40,476 nt of DNA. It comes from a virus. The stretch spans positions 1 through 40,476 of IMG/VR virus record IMGVR_UViG_3300022688_000024. One strand, written 5' to 3'. Position numbers and translations under genes: made by a program. Shown here piece by piece: positions 1 through 7,580 of the stretch. Each line of letters starts with the position of its first letter. The stretch's first letter is position 1. The notes under the pieces were generated by a model. That model ran no database searches, was not told the DNA's origin, and worked only from the letters and a program-made list of their open reading frames with translations.

Positions 1-120
1 GGCGGCTACGGTTGGATCCAACTTTTTGGTCAAATGGTCGGCCCCAAAAATTTAAGAAAAATTATTTTCGCTAACACGTCGGCTTTTAACGGCCGTTAAT
101 TCGGCAGGGAGACAACGACA
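1..120 (+). promoter_or_regulatory. Leader of the late unit, with palindromes and an AT-rich tract
   Basis: No gene is seen here. The stretch holds a perfect 12-bp palindrome GTTGGATCCAAC (11-22) followed by five T, an A/T-rich tract (45-70) that stands out in this GC-rich sequence, and a perfect 14-bp palindrome TTAACGGCCGTTAA (86-99). A GGGAG ribosome-binding site lies about 10 bases before the ATG at 121. I infer a promoter/operator region for the packaging and structural genes. No -35/-10 pair is clear enough to place. Confidence 0.45.
86..99. promoter_or_regulatory. 14-bp perfect palindrome, operator candidate
   Basis: TTAACGGCCGTTAA reads identically on both strands and ends 21 bases before the first gene. 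A dyad in this position is typical of a dimeric repressor or activator site. The binding protein is unknown; the window encodes two ribbon-helix-helix-like candidates (4732-4908 minus and 28233-28412). Confidence 0.4.
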
Positions 121-681
121 ATGGAAGACACAGAATATTTTATGAACCTCGAACGCGAAGCGTCCAGGCTGCGCGATGAGATCAGGCAGGAGCGGGACCA
201 CAGCGCCGATCTGGCGAGACAACTGCGCATCGTGCGCGAGTGGATGGCGCGGCATTCACACAGCGGCAGTCAAAGCGTTTGCGCAGCCGTTGAGACATTG
301 TCCTGCGCATTACTGTGGAGCGACGACGCAGAGCAGCCTGAGCAGACAATCACCGCGTCGGAACCGTGCGGTGATGTCATAGTGCGGGCAAGGCCAGGTC
401 ACCCGCAACAGAGGATCTGGAAGGTACACGAGGATGACGACATGGCCGACGCTATCAGAGGCATAGCGCCCCAGCCCGTCGAGGAAGCAGTGCGGCACAC
501 TGTATCCCCCGGCGCCATCGCTGTCACCGCGTCGCTGTTCGAGCGCGTGGCCGACCTCGAGCAGGAGTTGGTCAAGCTCGGCGACAAGTTGCACATGCTC
601 GACGGCGACCTCAACAGGCAGATCCAGTCGCTCACCGAGGCGCTGCGCGATGTGGCAGACATACACCCGGAGGGACTATGA
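121..681 (+). CDS. Hypothetical protein with predicted coiled coils
   Basis: This 186-aa protein of unknown function is the first gene of the late unit. Residues 10-45 are a charged, heptad-rich helix (EREASRLRDEIRQERD...). A second helical stretch near the C-terminus (about 137-180) is again leucine/charge rich. The middle is less structured. The start is set by a GGGAG site 10 bases upstream. The stop overlaps the next start in an ATGA junction, so the two are probably translationally coupled. Position upstream of the terminase genes would fit an accessory packaging or regulatory factor, but nothing in the sequence proves this. Confidence 0.65.
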   Translation: MEDTEYFMNLEREASRLRDEIRQERDHSADLARQLRIVREWMARHSHSGSQSVCAAVETLSCALLWSDDAEQPEQTITASEPCGDVIVRARPGHPQQRIWKVHEDDDMADAIRGIAPQPVEEAVRHTVSPGAIAVTASLFERVADLEQELVKLGDKLHMLDGDLNRQIQSLTEALRDVADIHPEGL

Positions 682-872
682 GCACTGCCAGAAAATACAA
701 GCGCCGCAACCAGCGCGCCGCGTCGATTGTGAGCCGCCCACCATGTCCGCGATGCAAGCTGCGCCGCAACCCAAAGCGCACGCTTATGGACCGTCGCCAA
801 GATCTCGGCGCGTGGCTCTGCCGCTCGTGCGGCTGGCAGCTCCCCTTGACGACCCCAGGTGATGCGGACTAG
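678..872 (+). CDS. Small zinc-ribbon protein
   Basis: A 64-aa basic protein. Its core has two CxxC knuckles, CPRC near residue 23 and CRSC near residue 48, spaced like a one-zinc ribbon, after an Arg/Lys-rich N-terminus. Zinc-ribbon miniproteins are common next to phage terminases. The start overlaps the previous stop (ATGA). A nucleic-acid-binding role is inferred only from the fold pattern and charge. Confidence 0.65.
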   Translation: MSTARKYKRRNQRAASIVSRPPCPRCKLRRNPKRTLMDRRQDLGAWLCRSCGWQLPLTTPGDAD

Positions 873-881
873 GCTATACCC

Positions 882-1532
882 ATGAGCGGCGATGACATCA
901 GCGGCCGACCGTGGGCGCGCAGGCCGAAGGAATCAGCGAAGGCATACAAGGCCTTCGTGACCTATCTCGAGCTCGGCGCGGGCAGAAGCATCACAAAAGC
1001 CTTCCGTAAAATCGGCAATAAATCGGGCCAGGCTCGGCATTTCGAGAAATGGAGTTCTCAGTACGAGTGGGTTTCTCGCGCTCGTGCTTACGACTCCGAC
1101 CTCATGCAGGACCGGATCCAGGGCCGCAAGCTGCAACAGGAGCAGGGCCGCCAGCTCGCCATTGACGAGACGCCGGAAATGATGCAAGAGCTCCGCGAGC
1201 TCAGCCGGGGGTACATCCGGCCGGGGCAGCAGCGGGTCAAGCTCAACCGCGATGGCAAACCGATCACCTACCCGGTGCGCGACGATGACGGCGAACCCGT
1301 GCTCGACGACGACGGCGAGCCGGTCGTTGCGCCGGTGGTGGAGGAGATGGTTAACCCGAAGGTGCGCGCCATGATCCTCAAAGACCTGCTCGCTATCGGT
1401 GGAGTAATGGCGCCTGTCCGCACCGAGATCACCGGCGCCGATGGTGTGCCGCTCGGCCTCGACGAGGCGATCCAGAGTTGGGATCCCGAGATACTGGCGG
1501 CGATGATCAAGGCGGCAGGACTCGACCTGTGA
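882..1532 (+). CDS. terS: Terminase small subunit (putative)
   Basis: A 216-aa protein directly before the large terminase, with a 4-base overlap. Residues 25-70 have the helix-turn-helix look of small terminases: a segment repeating SITKAFRKIG, then WSSQYEWVSRARAYD, a tryptophan/arginine pattern seen in many phage TerS N-termini. The middle carries an acidic repeated motif (DDDGEPV occurs twice, residues 129-142). The family recognises the packaging site and hands DNA to TerL. The assignment rests on motif resemblance plus position, so it is good but not certain. Confidence 0.75.
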   Translation: MSGDDISGRPWARRPKESAKAYKAFVTYLELGAGRSITKAFRKIGNKSGQARHFEKWSSQYEWVSRARAYDSDLMQDRIQGRKLQQEQGRQLAIDETPEMMQELRELSRGYIRPGQQRVKLNRDGKPITYPVRDDDGEPVLDDDGEPVVAPVVEEMVNPKVRAMILKDLLAIGGVMAPVRTEITGADGVPLGLDEAIQSWDPEILAAMIKAAGLDL

Positions 1533-3121
1533 ACCTCGCCGAGTCGCTAGACGTAGCCCAACGCGCCGGACAGCAAGAGGTGCTCGACGCGATCGTGCGC
1601 CACGTCGCGACGATGCGTATGCGCAGCTTCGTCAAGCAGGCATGGCACTTTCACCACGAGGAAGAACCGCTTGGGTGGAATTGGCACATCGACTGCATCT
1701 GCGATCATCTCGAGGCGGTGATCAACGGCGACATCACCTGGTTACTGATCAATGTGCCGCCCGGGTTCGCGAAGTCGCTGCTGTGCAGTGTCTACTTCCC
1801 TGCGTGGGTCTGGCTCCAAAAGCCATGGTACAAATTCCTGTGCTCGAGCACTAACGACTATGTCACCCTACGCGACGCGCGACGGCACAAAAAACTGGTT
1901 GCGTCTGCGTGGTATCAACGGGTCTTCCGGCCTACGTGGCACCTGAGCCGCGGGCAGGCTGCCGACGGAAACTTCGGCAACAGTCGAAACGGTGAGCGAG
2001 TTAGTCGCACGGTGCGGTCGAGTATCATCGGGGCGCGCCCGCATATCAAGGTGCTCGACGATGCCAACGATCCGGAGAAAGGCGCCGACGAATGCGACAA
2101 GGTGAACCACTGGATCGAGACGGTGTACTTGAAACGCCGCACGGGCACGCTCGGAAAGCTCGTAGGGATCCAACAGCGCACCAGGGAGAATGACGCCACC
2201 GGCTACCTGATGGCGCGCGAGATGAATCCAGATCTCGTGCACCTGATGATGCCGAATCGGTACGAACCGAAGCGCACGTTTCACTCGACGGTGTTCAAAC
2301 ATGGGACGTTCGAAATCTGGACCGACCCGCGCACCGAAGTCGATGAGCTTTTATTCCCCTTGATTTTGGACGAAGCGACGACGGCGCAGGAGCGCGCAGC
2401 ACCGGGCGGCGACGTGATCGACGCTGCGCAGAATCAGCAGAATCCGACGCCGTCGGGCGGGATCATATTCGACCGGGCGAGCTTCAACCGGTGGAGCGTG
2501 GTGCCCAACATCGAAGAGTGGCGCAAGGCGCCGCGGATCCCGGACTACGAGAACAAGGTATATCCTACCTACCCGCTGCCAGAGAAATTCGACTACCTGA
2601 TTATCACGGTGGACCCCAACAACCTGAAGGATGAAAAAGCGACGCGCGGCACCGACTACGCCGTGATCGATCTGTGGGGTCGGGTCGGTAACCTGTACTA
2701 CCTCGTATCGCAGGTGCGGCAGAAGCTGAGCGTGAGCGGAACCATCGCCGCGGTGCACCAGTTGTATAAGCACCACACGACGCAGATCGCCGCCATCCTG
2801 ATCGAGTCAAAGGCGAACGGCCCGACGGTGATCAACAGCCTGCGCGCGATCATGGGCATAGCGTCGGAGGAGAAACTACCTAAGAGCTTCCAGCTCGTGC
2901 GGCCGTGGAATGTGCAGGGCGAAAAGAAGGAGCAGCGCGCCAAGGCCATCGCATACGTGCCTGACAGTGGCCGTGTGTTCACACCATGCGAGCGCGACAA
3001 CGACTACTGGCGGCACTGGTACAACGAGGTCACGGGCTTCCCCGCGCGCACGCGCGACGACGTTGTTGATACCATGACGATGGCGCTGACGTTTTTTGAA
3101 GGTGAAAGAAGATTCGGGTGA
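1529..3121 (+). CDS. terL: Terminase large subunit (packaging ATPase/nuclease)
   Basis: The motor that translocates DNA into the prohead and cuts the concatemer. I prefer the GTG start at 1529, which overlaps the terS stop (GTGA), over an in-frame ATG at 1478; this gives 530 aa, a normal size. Visible motifs are LGWNWHIDCICDHL then Walker A INVPPGFAKS (about 74-83), a Walker-B-like IKVLDDAND (173-181), and a C-terminal RNase-H-like nuclease with acidic residues in IITVDPN (358-364), AAILIESK (E426) and DDVVDTM (510-516). Next to Walker A the pattern NVPPxxxKS is the one common in phage terminases. After the stop a non-coding stretch with a pentamer repeat precedes the portal. Confidence 0.95.
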   Translation: MNLAESLDVAQRAGQQEVLDAIVRHVATMRMRSFVKQAWHFHHEEEPLGWNWHIDCICDHLEAVINGDITWLLINVPPGFAKSLLCSVYFPAWVWLQKPWYKFLCSSTNDYVTLRDARRHKKLVASAWYQRVFRPTWHLSRGQAADGNFGNSRNGERVSRTVRSSIIGARPHIKVLDDANDPEKGADECDKVNHWIETVYLKRRTGTLGKLVGIQQRTRENDATGYLMAREMNPDLVHLMMPNRYEPKRTFHSTVFKHGTFEIWTDPRTEVDELLFPLILDEATTAQERAAPGGDVIDAAQNQQNPTPSGGIIFDRASFNRWSVVPNIEEWRKAPRIPDYENKVYPTYPLPEKFDYLIITVDPNNLKDEKATRGTDYAVIDLWGRVGNLYYLVSQVRQKLSVSGTIAAVHQLYKHHTTQIAAILIESKANGPTVINSLRAIMGIASEEKLPKSFQLVRPWNVQGEKKEQRAKAIAYVPDSGRVFTPCERDNDYWRHWYNEVTGFPARTRDDVVDTMTMALTFFEGERRFG

Positions 3122-3304
3122 GATTCCATACCGCACCCCACCATACCTAGCCCTGCCCAACCAAACCAAATCCAACCACACCGTACCGAACCATTGCAGT
3201 GATCGGTAATAGCACCCACGGCATCACAAAGTCAATGGCTGGCGTCCGCACGCTTGCAAAACAATCCTGGTGCGGGTAGTTTGAGAGCAAAGGAGATCTG
3301 CCCC
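3122..3304. other. terL-portal intergenic region
   Basis: This stretch holds the pentamer repeat (3126-3192) and a weak promoter-like pair upstream of the portal: TTGCAA (3254-3259), a 17-base spacer, then TAGTTT (3277-3282). The match to consensus is poor. The AAGGAG ribosome-binding site at 3290-3295 belongs to the portal gene. Confidence 0.4.
3126..3192. repeat. Strict 5-bp periodic CCNNN repeat (GGNNN on the other strand)
   Basis: Between terL and the portal, CC recurs at exactly every fifth base from 3126 to 3192 (14 units). Only one unit is broken (TC at 3171-3172). The three intervening bases vary (ATA, GCA, CCA, ATA, TAG, CTG and so on). On the minus strand this is a run of GG pairs separated by three bases, a pattern able to form two-tetrad G-quadruplexes. 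It lies outside any supported gene. Function unknown; a packaging, replication or transcription signal are all possible. Confidence 0.85.
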
Positions 3305-4735
3305 ATGCCAGGATTGATCCAACGTTTCAAGCAGTGGCGCGGCAGGCGCCGAGCTACCAAGCTAGCCCGAAATCCGGCCACCCTCGACGCTGCGCTTGCC
3401 AAGCTCACACCGGGCGAGCGTGCGCAACTCGCATCGTTTTCATCGCCGACATGGGACGACGTGGAACAGCGCTATACCATGCTCGGGCCGATGACCCCGG
3501 TATATACCACCGGGTTTCAGGGCGACGAGATCGACAAGCTCCTGCGCGCGTCGGCCTGGTCCTGGGCGAGTATCAATGGCAACGCAAAGGCCATGGCGCA
3601 ACTCACGCCGATCGTGCAGGAGCGCAAGGCTGGCAAGTGGGAAACGGCACCGCCAGCGCACCCGCTCAACGATTTCCTGGCAGACCCGCTCGGCAGCGAC
3701 GAGACCTTCCCATATTGGTCATGGTCGCACCTGTACTATGTTCTGGCGCTGCACTATTACGCGGTCGGAAACTCCTACCTGCTGCCGGTGCAGACAATGG
3801 CGGGCGGCCTGCAAGTGATTCCGCTGTTGCACCCGGAAAGCATGGACGCCGAAGTTGACAGCGAATACGAGATCCCGACGCTCTATAAGTACAGCCGCCC
3901 CGGGCAGCCTGATCGCACGTGGAAGCCGAGCGAGATCGTCAACGTGCAGGCGCCCAACCCGTCGAGCTTCTGGCGTGGCGCGGCTCCGCTGCGAGCTGCT
4001 CTGCGCAGCACCGAGATCGACCAGGTCGCCAGCGAGAGGCAGCGGTACAACCTGCGAAACAAGGTCGCGGCCGGGTCTCCGATCTTCTCATTTGACCTGC
4101 CGCTCGGGCCGACGCCAGAACAAATCATAGCAGAAAAGACGCGCCTAGAAGCAGACTTCACCGACGTGCAGGACACTGGCAAGCCGCTGTTTTTGGGCAG
4201 CGGCGCGAAGGCGATCCCGGGGTTCAACTCTGAGGAGTTGCAGGTCTTCGAAACCAAGGGGTCGGCGCGCGAAGAGATCATAGCGACCATCGGCACGCAG
4301 CCCGCTGTCATGGGCCAACTCGACGGGGCGACATACAGCAACACCAAAGAGGCGACGGTGCTGTGGTTCTCGGCGAGTATCGGCCCGATCCTGCAGATCA
4401 TCTATGGGCATCTGAATGCGCAGCTTGTGCATCGGCAGTATGACACGTCGACGCGCCTGTGGTACTCGCACGCTGGATCCCATATCGGCATGCAACTGCT
4501 CAAGGCAAAGCTAGAGGTCGGCCTCGACCTGCAGAAGCTGGGCTACACTACCAACGACATCGACGCGCACCTCGAGATGGGGATGGGCGAAAAAGACTAC
4601 CTCAACAAGTCCACCGACGCGGCGACCATCGCCGGTCACGTCGAGCCGGTGATCGACGGCGACGAGCCCGACACCGAGGAAGACGACGACAGCACCGAGG
4701 CGCCACAGCCGTTCCCGGTCGCTGTCGCTGATTAG
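3305..4735 (+). CDS. Portal protein (HK97 family)
   Basis: The ring at the unique head vertex through which DNA enters and leaves, and the docking site for terminase. The start is the ATG at 3305, nine bases after AAGGAG; upstream in-frame TTG codons lack a ribosome-binding site. The 476-aa product has the HK97-portal layout: an N-terminal basic segment, ASINGNAKAMAQL in the helix that opens the core, LHPESMD in the wing, VAAGSPIFSF, and a C-terminal crown containing ETKGSAREEIIATIG and TYSNTKEATVLW. The TYSN...EA pattern with a preceding IPP/AVMG-like segment is typical. The C-terminal tail is acidic. It sits between terL and the protease, as in other HK97-type phages. Confidence 0.9.
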   Translation: MPGLIQRFKQWRGRRRATKLARNPATLDAALAKLTPGERAQLASFSSPTWDDVEQRYTMLGPMTPVYTTGFQGDEIDKLLRASAWSWASINGNAKAMAQLTPIVQERKAGKWETAPPAHPLNDFLADPLGSDETFPYWSWSHLYYVLALHYYAVGNSYLLPVQTMAGGLQVIPLLHPESMDAEVDSEYEIPTLYKYSRPGQPDRTWKPSEIVNVQAPNPSSFWRGAAPLRAALRSTEIDQVASERQRYNLRNKVAAGSPIFSFDLPLGPTPEQIIAEKTRLEADFTDVQDTGKPLFLGSGAKAIPGFNSEELQVFETKGSAREEIIATIGTQPAVMGQLDGATYSNTKEATVLWFSASIGPILQIIYGHLNAQLVHRQYDTSTRLWYSHAGSHIGMQLLKAKLEVGLDLQKLGYTTNDIDAHLEMGMGEKDYLNKSTDAATIAGHVEPVIDGDEPDTEEDDDSTEAPQPFPVAVAD

Positions 4736-4908
4736 TCCCTACCCTTCACCCTTTTCGCAGCGGAGAGCCACGCCTTGAGCGCGTCGCGGTCCCCTTGCTC
4801 GACCCGCGCCAGCACTTCGATAATTGAACAGTCAAGCTCGGCACCAGCGACCTTTAACGCCCATCTGGTGCGCGAGCGTACCCTGATCGAGTCGGTCTTT
4901 TTTTCCAT
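4732..4908 (-). CDS. Small antisense protein, ribbon-helix-helix-like
   Basis: A 58-aa ORF on the opposite strand fills the gap between portal and protease; it is the only plausible minus-strand gene. The ATG at 4908 starts MEKKTDSIRVRSR; an upstream in-frame ATG at 4938 would add ten residues and lies inside a 19-bp repeated element. The order of a short strand (DSIRVRS), a helix (RTRWALKVAGAEL), a turn (DCS) and a second helix (IIEVLARVEQG) fits the beta-alpha-alpha plan of Arc/MetJ-type repressors, but no family is recognised. It ends overlapping the portal stop. If real, it could regulate through the repeat at its own start. No strong ribosome-binding site is visible. Confidence 0.4.
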   Translation of the reverse strand: MEKKTDSIRVRSRTRWALKVAGAELDCSIIEVLARVEQGDRDALKAWLSAAKRVKGRD

Positions 4909-4927
4909 GCGCGCAGGGTAGCACACC

Positions 4928-4946
4928 AGCGCATACATTACCACCG
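4928..4946. repeat. 19-bp element, copy 1
   Basis: AGCGCATACATTACCACCG is identical at 19868-19886, both times in an intergenic gap of the late unit. Similarity continues on the right, with a one-base indel (GCAAC), and loosely on the left (a T-run followed by CAT). It lies 50 bases before the protease ATG on the + strand and spans an alternative ATG of the minus-strand RHH-like gene. Promoter, operator or minus-strand leader are all possible. Confidence 0.7.
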
Positions 4947-4995
4947 GCAACCTAGATCCCTTTCCGCCGCCGCCTGGCCCGGGTAGGTTTGTCGT

Positions 4996-5592
4996 ATGGC
5001 GTTCGCACCGATAGGAGAGATCGAGGTAGTCGACCCGAGCACCGTAGTGCTCAGCGGGTACGCCACGATCACCGGCGTGCAGTTCACGTATTTTGATCCC
5101 TACGAGTTTCGGTTGCGGCGTATGCAGTTCGACCGCGGCGCCTTCACGAATTGGCTTGATCGCAACAACGGGGCACCGCTGCCGGTGCACTGGTCGCATG
5201 GGTTGGACAACTTCCAGATCGCCGAGACCACCGACCTGGTCGAGGACGATCGCGGCTTGCGCTTTGAGTCGACGCCGATCGCATCGTCGGTCGGGATTGA
5301 CGCGCTCACCGTCATAGCCGGACGCAGGCGCACCGGCGCGTCGCTGGTATTCGACTTCGGCGACACCGTCGAAGACAGCGACGGGGTCGAGCACATTGTC
5401 GACGTGGTCGACGTGATAGAGCTCGGCCCGACCCCGCGCGGGGTCAATCCGCACGCCTTCGCTGTGCTCATTGATCGAGCCGCAGAAGAGAATCAACCGG
5501 CGCCCGCCACCGAGGCGCAAATATCAACTGACACTGGCGCCGCGTTGGCGGCGGAAATCTACCGGGCTATTGCCCACATCAGGAGTCTGTAA
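4996..5592 (+). CDS. Prohead maturation protease (HK97 family)
   Basis: A 198-aa serine protease of the HK97/herpes-assemblin type, expected to cleave capsid N-terminal scaffold segments during head maturation. The catalytic signature is visible: LPVHWSHG (His68 or His65 as the histidine) and RTGASLVFDF with Ser116, followed by the family's closing VDVIELGPTPRGVNP block (136-152). Length is normal. The start ATG has only a GGTAGG-like site. The downstream capsid gene begins two bases after the stop, and its long coiled-coil N-terminus is the probable substrate. Confidence 0.9.
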   Translation: MAFAPIGEIEVVDPSTVVLSGYATITGVQFTYFDPYEFRLRRMQFDRGAFTNWLDRNNGAPLPVHWSHGLDNFQIAETTDLVEDDRGLRFESTPIASSVGIDALTVIAGRRRTGASLVFDFGDTVEDSDGVEHIVDVVDVIELGPTPRGVNPHAFAVLIDRAAEENQPAPATEAQISTDTGAALAAEIYRAIAHIRSL

Positions 5593-5594
5593 AA

Positions 5595-7256
5595 ATGGGG
5601 ACCAAAAAGCCCACGACGAAACACAGTTTCACTAAGCCGCCCGCCAACCTGAGCGATCCGGCTCCGCCCGCCACCGACCCGACCGCCGCGCTCGCCGCGC
5701 TGAGCGCAGAGGTCACCACGCAGATCGGCGCCGTCGGCGAGCAGGTCGGCGAGCTCACCGAGCGGATCACCGCCAACGATAAGCGCTCTGCCAAATTCGA
5801 GCAGAGCGTGCACGACAAGTTCGAGGCGCTCAAGCAACTGCCCGACGCACACGCCGAGTTGGCCGACCGTCTGGAAAAAGACGAAGAGCTGATCAAGAAC
5901 CTCGACAAGGCGCACGCTCGCGCCGCGGCGATGGGAAGCAAGGCCGACGAGCCGCAGCTCTCCAACGCATTCGCCAACGAGATCGCCACCGGCGATGGGA
6001 TGGCCGAGTATCGCCGGATGTGCGAGGCCGCGCCCGCCCGCGAAAAGCGGATCACGCACCGTTTCAAGGTCAAAAATCCGATGCCCTTCACCAGGGCTCA
6101 CGGGTTCGCTGGCGAGTCGACGGTGATCATCAACAATGACCTGATCGGCGATGCTTCCGATCCGGTCGTGCAGGCTGGCCTCACCGAGCTGATTCGCGAT
6201 CCCATCGGCCTGGTCGACGTGGTCAACGAGGTGCCCGGCGTGCCCGACGCCGACCAGTTCAAGGAAATGGTCGAGGATCTGAAAAGCTCTATGGGCTTTG
6301 TCGTTGCCGCCGCCAACGGCGCGCAGACCGGCGGATCCAGCGCGCTCGACTACGTGACCGTTCATAACACCGAGGGTTTCTACGTCGGCCAGAAGATCTA
6401 CGTCTGGGCGACGGCCACCGGCCAGGAAGGCCCCTTCACCATCTCGGCGATCACCGCTGGCACGACGCTGACCTTCGCCACCAGCGTGATCGACTTCAAC
6501 GTCGCCGACGGCGACCTTGTCACCGGCGAAGAGTTCGTGGCGACGGCCGAGAGTGGGATCAAGCCCGCGGGCATGATCTCCGCGTCGATGAAAAGCGTCG
6601 ACATCCAGACGCTCGCTACGTACCTGATTCTGACGCGGCAGGCGCTGCGCCGTACCAACCTGTTCGACCTCGGCGCCTGGGCTGGCCAGCGGCTGCCCGT
6701 GCGACTGCGCGAAGTGATCGAGTGGCACCTGCTGTACGGCAGCGGCACCGCGCCGCAGCTTCACGGTTTCCTCAACTCAACGCAGATGACCGCATTCGGC
6801 GTCGAGACCGACACCTGGAGCACTGACCTCGAGTTGGGCGGCAACCGCGCCGACCTGCTCTTGTGGTCCGCTGCGAACATCCCCGGCAGCCGCCCGATCG
6901 TGTGTGTCATGCACAAGCTGGACTGGTTCAAGCTCACGAACGCCAAGAACCTGAACGGCGACTATGTGCACGGCGCGGGCGAAGGCCCGGCGATCATCAA
7001 TACCCCGATGCTCAAGGCCATCGGCGGCCTTCGCGTGGTCCTGTCGAGCAAGATCGCGCAGTCCTACGCGCTGGTCATGGACGCGGCGCAGGCCTCCAGC
7101 TTCGCCCGCATCAACGATGCCGAGATGGTGGTTGGTTACGTCAACGATCAGCTCATCAGCAACCAGCAGACCATGCTGTACGAGCAGAGTTTCGGTCACC
7201 TGCTCAAGGTCGGCACCGCCTGGCGCCGCGCCTACCTCAACGCGCCGCCCGTCTAA
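5595..7256 (+). CDS. Major capsid protein (HK97 fold) with scaffold-like N-terminus and an extra beta insert
   Basis: The main shell protein, 553 aa, longer than most HK97 capsid proteins. Residues 30-112 form a coiled-coil delta/scaffold domain (VGELTERITANDKRSAKFEQ), which the upstream protease should remove. The mature fold starts near 160. Residues about 248-312 are a beta-rich insertion (EGFYVGQKIYVWATATG, then ISAITAGTTLTFA) just before the E-loop (EEFVATAESGIKPAGM). The spine and A-domain follow (LRREVIEWHLLYGSGTAPQLHGFLN region and beyond). GGAG lies 10 bases before the start. No separate scaffold gene is seen, consistent with the fused delta domain. Confidence 0.92.
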   Translation: MGTKKPTTKHSFTKPPANLSDPAPPATDPTAALAALSAEVTTQIGAVGEQVGELTERITANDKRSAKFEQSVHDKFEALKQLPDAHAELADRLEKDEELIKNLDKAHARAAAMGSKADEPQLSNAFANEIATGDGMAEYRRMCEAAPAREKRITHRFKVKNPMPFTRAHGFAGESTVIINNDLIGDASDPVVQAGLTELIRDPIGLVDVVNEVPGVPDADQFKEMVEDLKSSMGFVVAAANGAQTGGSSALDYVTVHNTEGFYVGQKIYVWATATGQEGPFTISAITAGTTLTFATSVIDFNVADGDLVTGEEFVATAESGIKPAGMISASMKSVDIQTLATYLILTRQALRRTNLFDLGAWAGQRLPVRLREVIEWHLLYGSGTAPQLHGFLNSTQMTAFGVETDTWSTDLELGGNRADLLLWSAANIPGSRPIVCVMHKLDWFKLTNAKNLNGDYVHGAGEGPAIINTPMLKAIGGLRVVLSSKIAQSYALVMDAAQASSFARINDAEMVVGYVNDQLISNQQTMLYEQSFGHLLKVGTAWRRAYLNAPPV

Positions 7257-7282
7257 GGTCGCAACCGACTAAGGATTGACGC

Positions 7283-7579
7283 ATGAATTCCCCTCAATAT
7301 CGCCGCCGCAAGAGCAGACGCTACTGCAGAGCGGCTGATCCTTCCAAGCCCGTCGCCGATAAGCCGTTGGTTTCCCCTCCCGTGCCCGCGGCCTCGGCGA
7401 CGGCACTACCGCCCGACCCCGCACCGCCCCCCCCAGCGGATCCGGCGCCAGACATCGGCGACCTGACACGCAAAGAGATCATGCTGCAGCTCGACGAGCT
7501 CGGCGCGAAGTACAACAAACGCGCCACACGGCGCGAGCTCGGCGCACAACTGTGGACCGCGCTCATGGTGGCCGGATAG
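7283..7579 (+). CDS. Small proline-rich protein with a HeH/LEM-like C-terminus
   Basis: A 98-aa protein of three parts: a basic N-terminus, a Pro/Ala-rich flexible middle (45-65) and a helical C-terminus with DLTRKEIMLQLDELG and RATRRELGAQLW. The C-terminus resembles the HeH/LEM/SAP-like helix-extended-helix found in small phage proteins encoded just after the capsid gene. TAAGGA precedes the ATG. A role in head decoration or connector assembly is inferred from position only. Confidence 0.65.
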   Translation: MNSPQYRRRKSRRYCRAADPSKPVADKPLVSPPVPAASATALPPDPAPPPPADPAPDIGDLTRKEIMLQLDELGAKYNKRATRRELGAQLWTALMVAG

Positions 7580-7580
7580 C

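Noticed and set aside
1478-1528. Upstream ATG extending terL by 17 residues
   Set aside because: The extension lies inside terS and reads as low-complexity sequence; the GTG at 1529 gives the normal overlap.
5559-6764. 401-aa reverse ORF across the capsid gene
   Set aside because: It is the complement of a clear HK97 capsid gene, with His/Arg/Gly-rich composition usual for shadow frames in GC-rich DNA and no recognisable motif.
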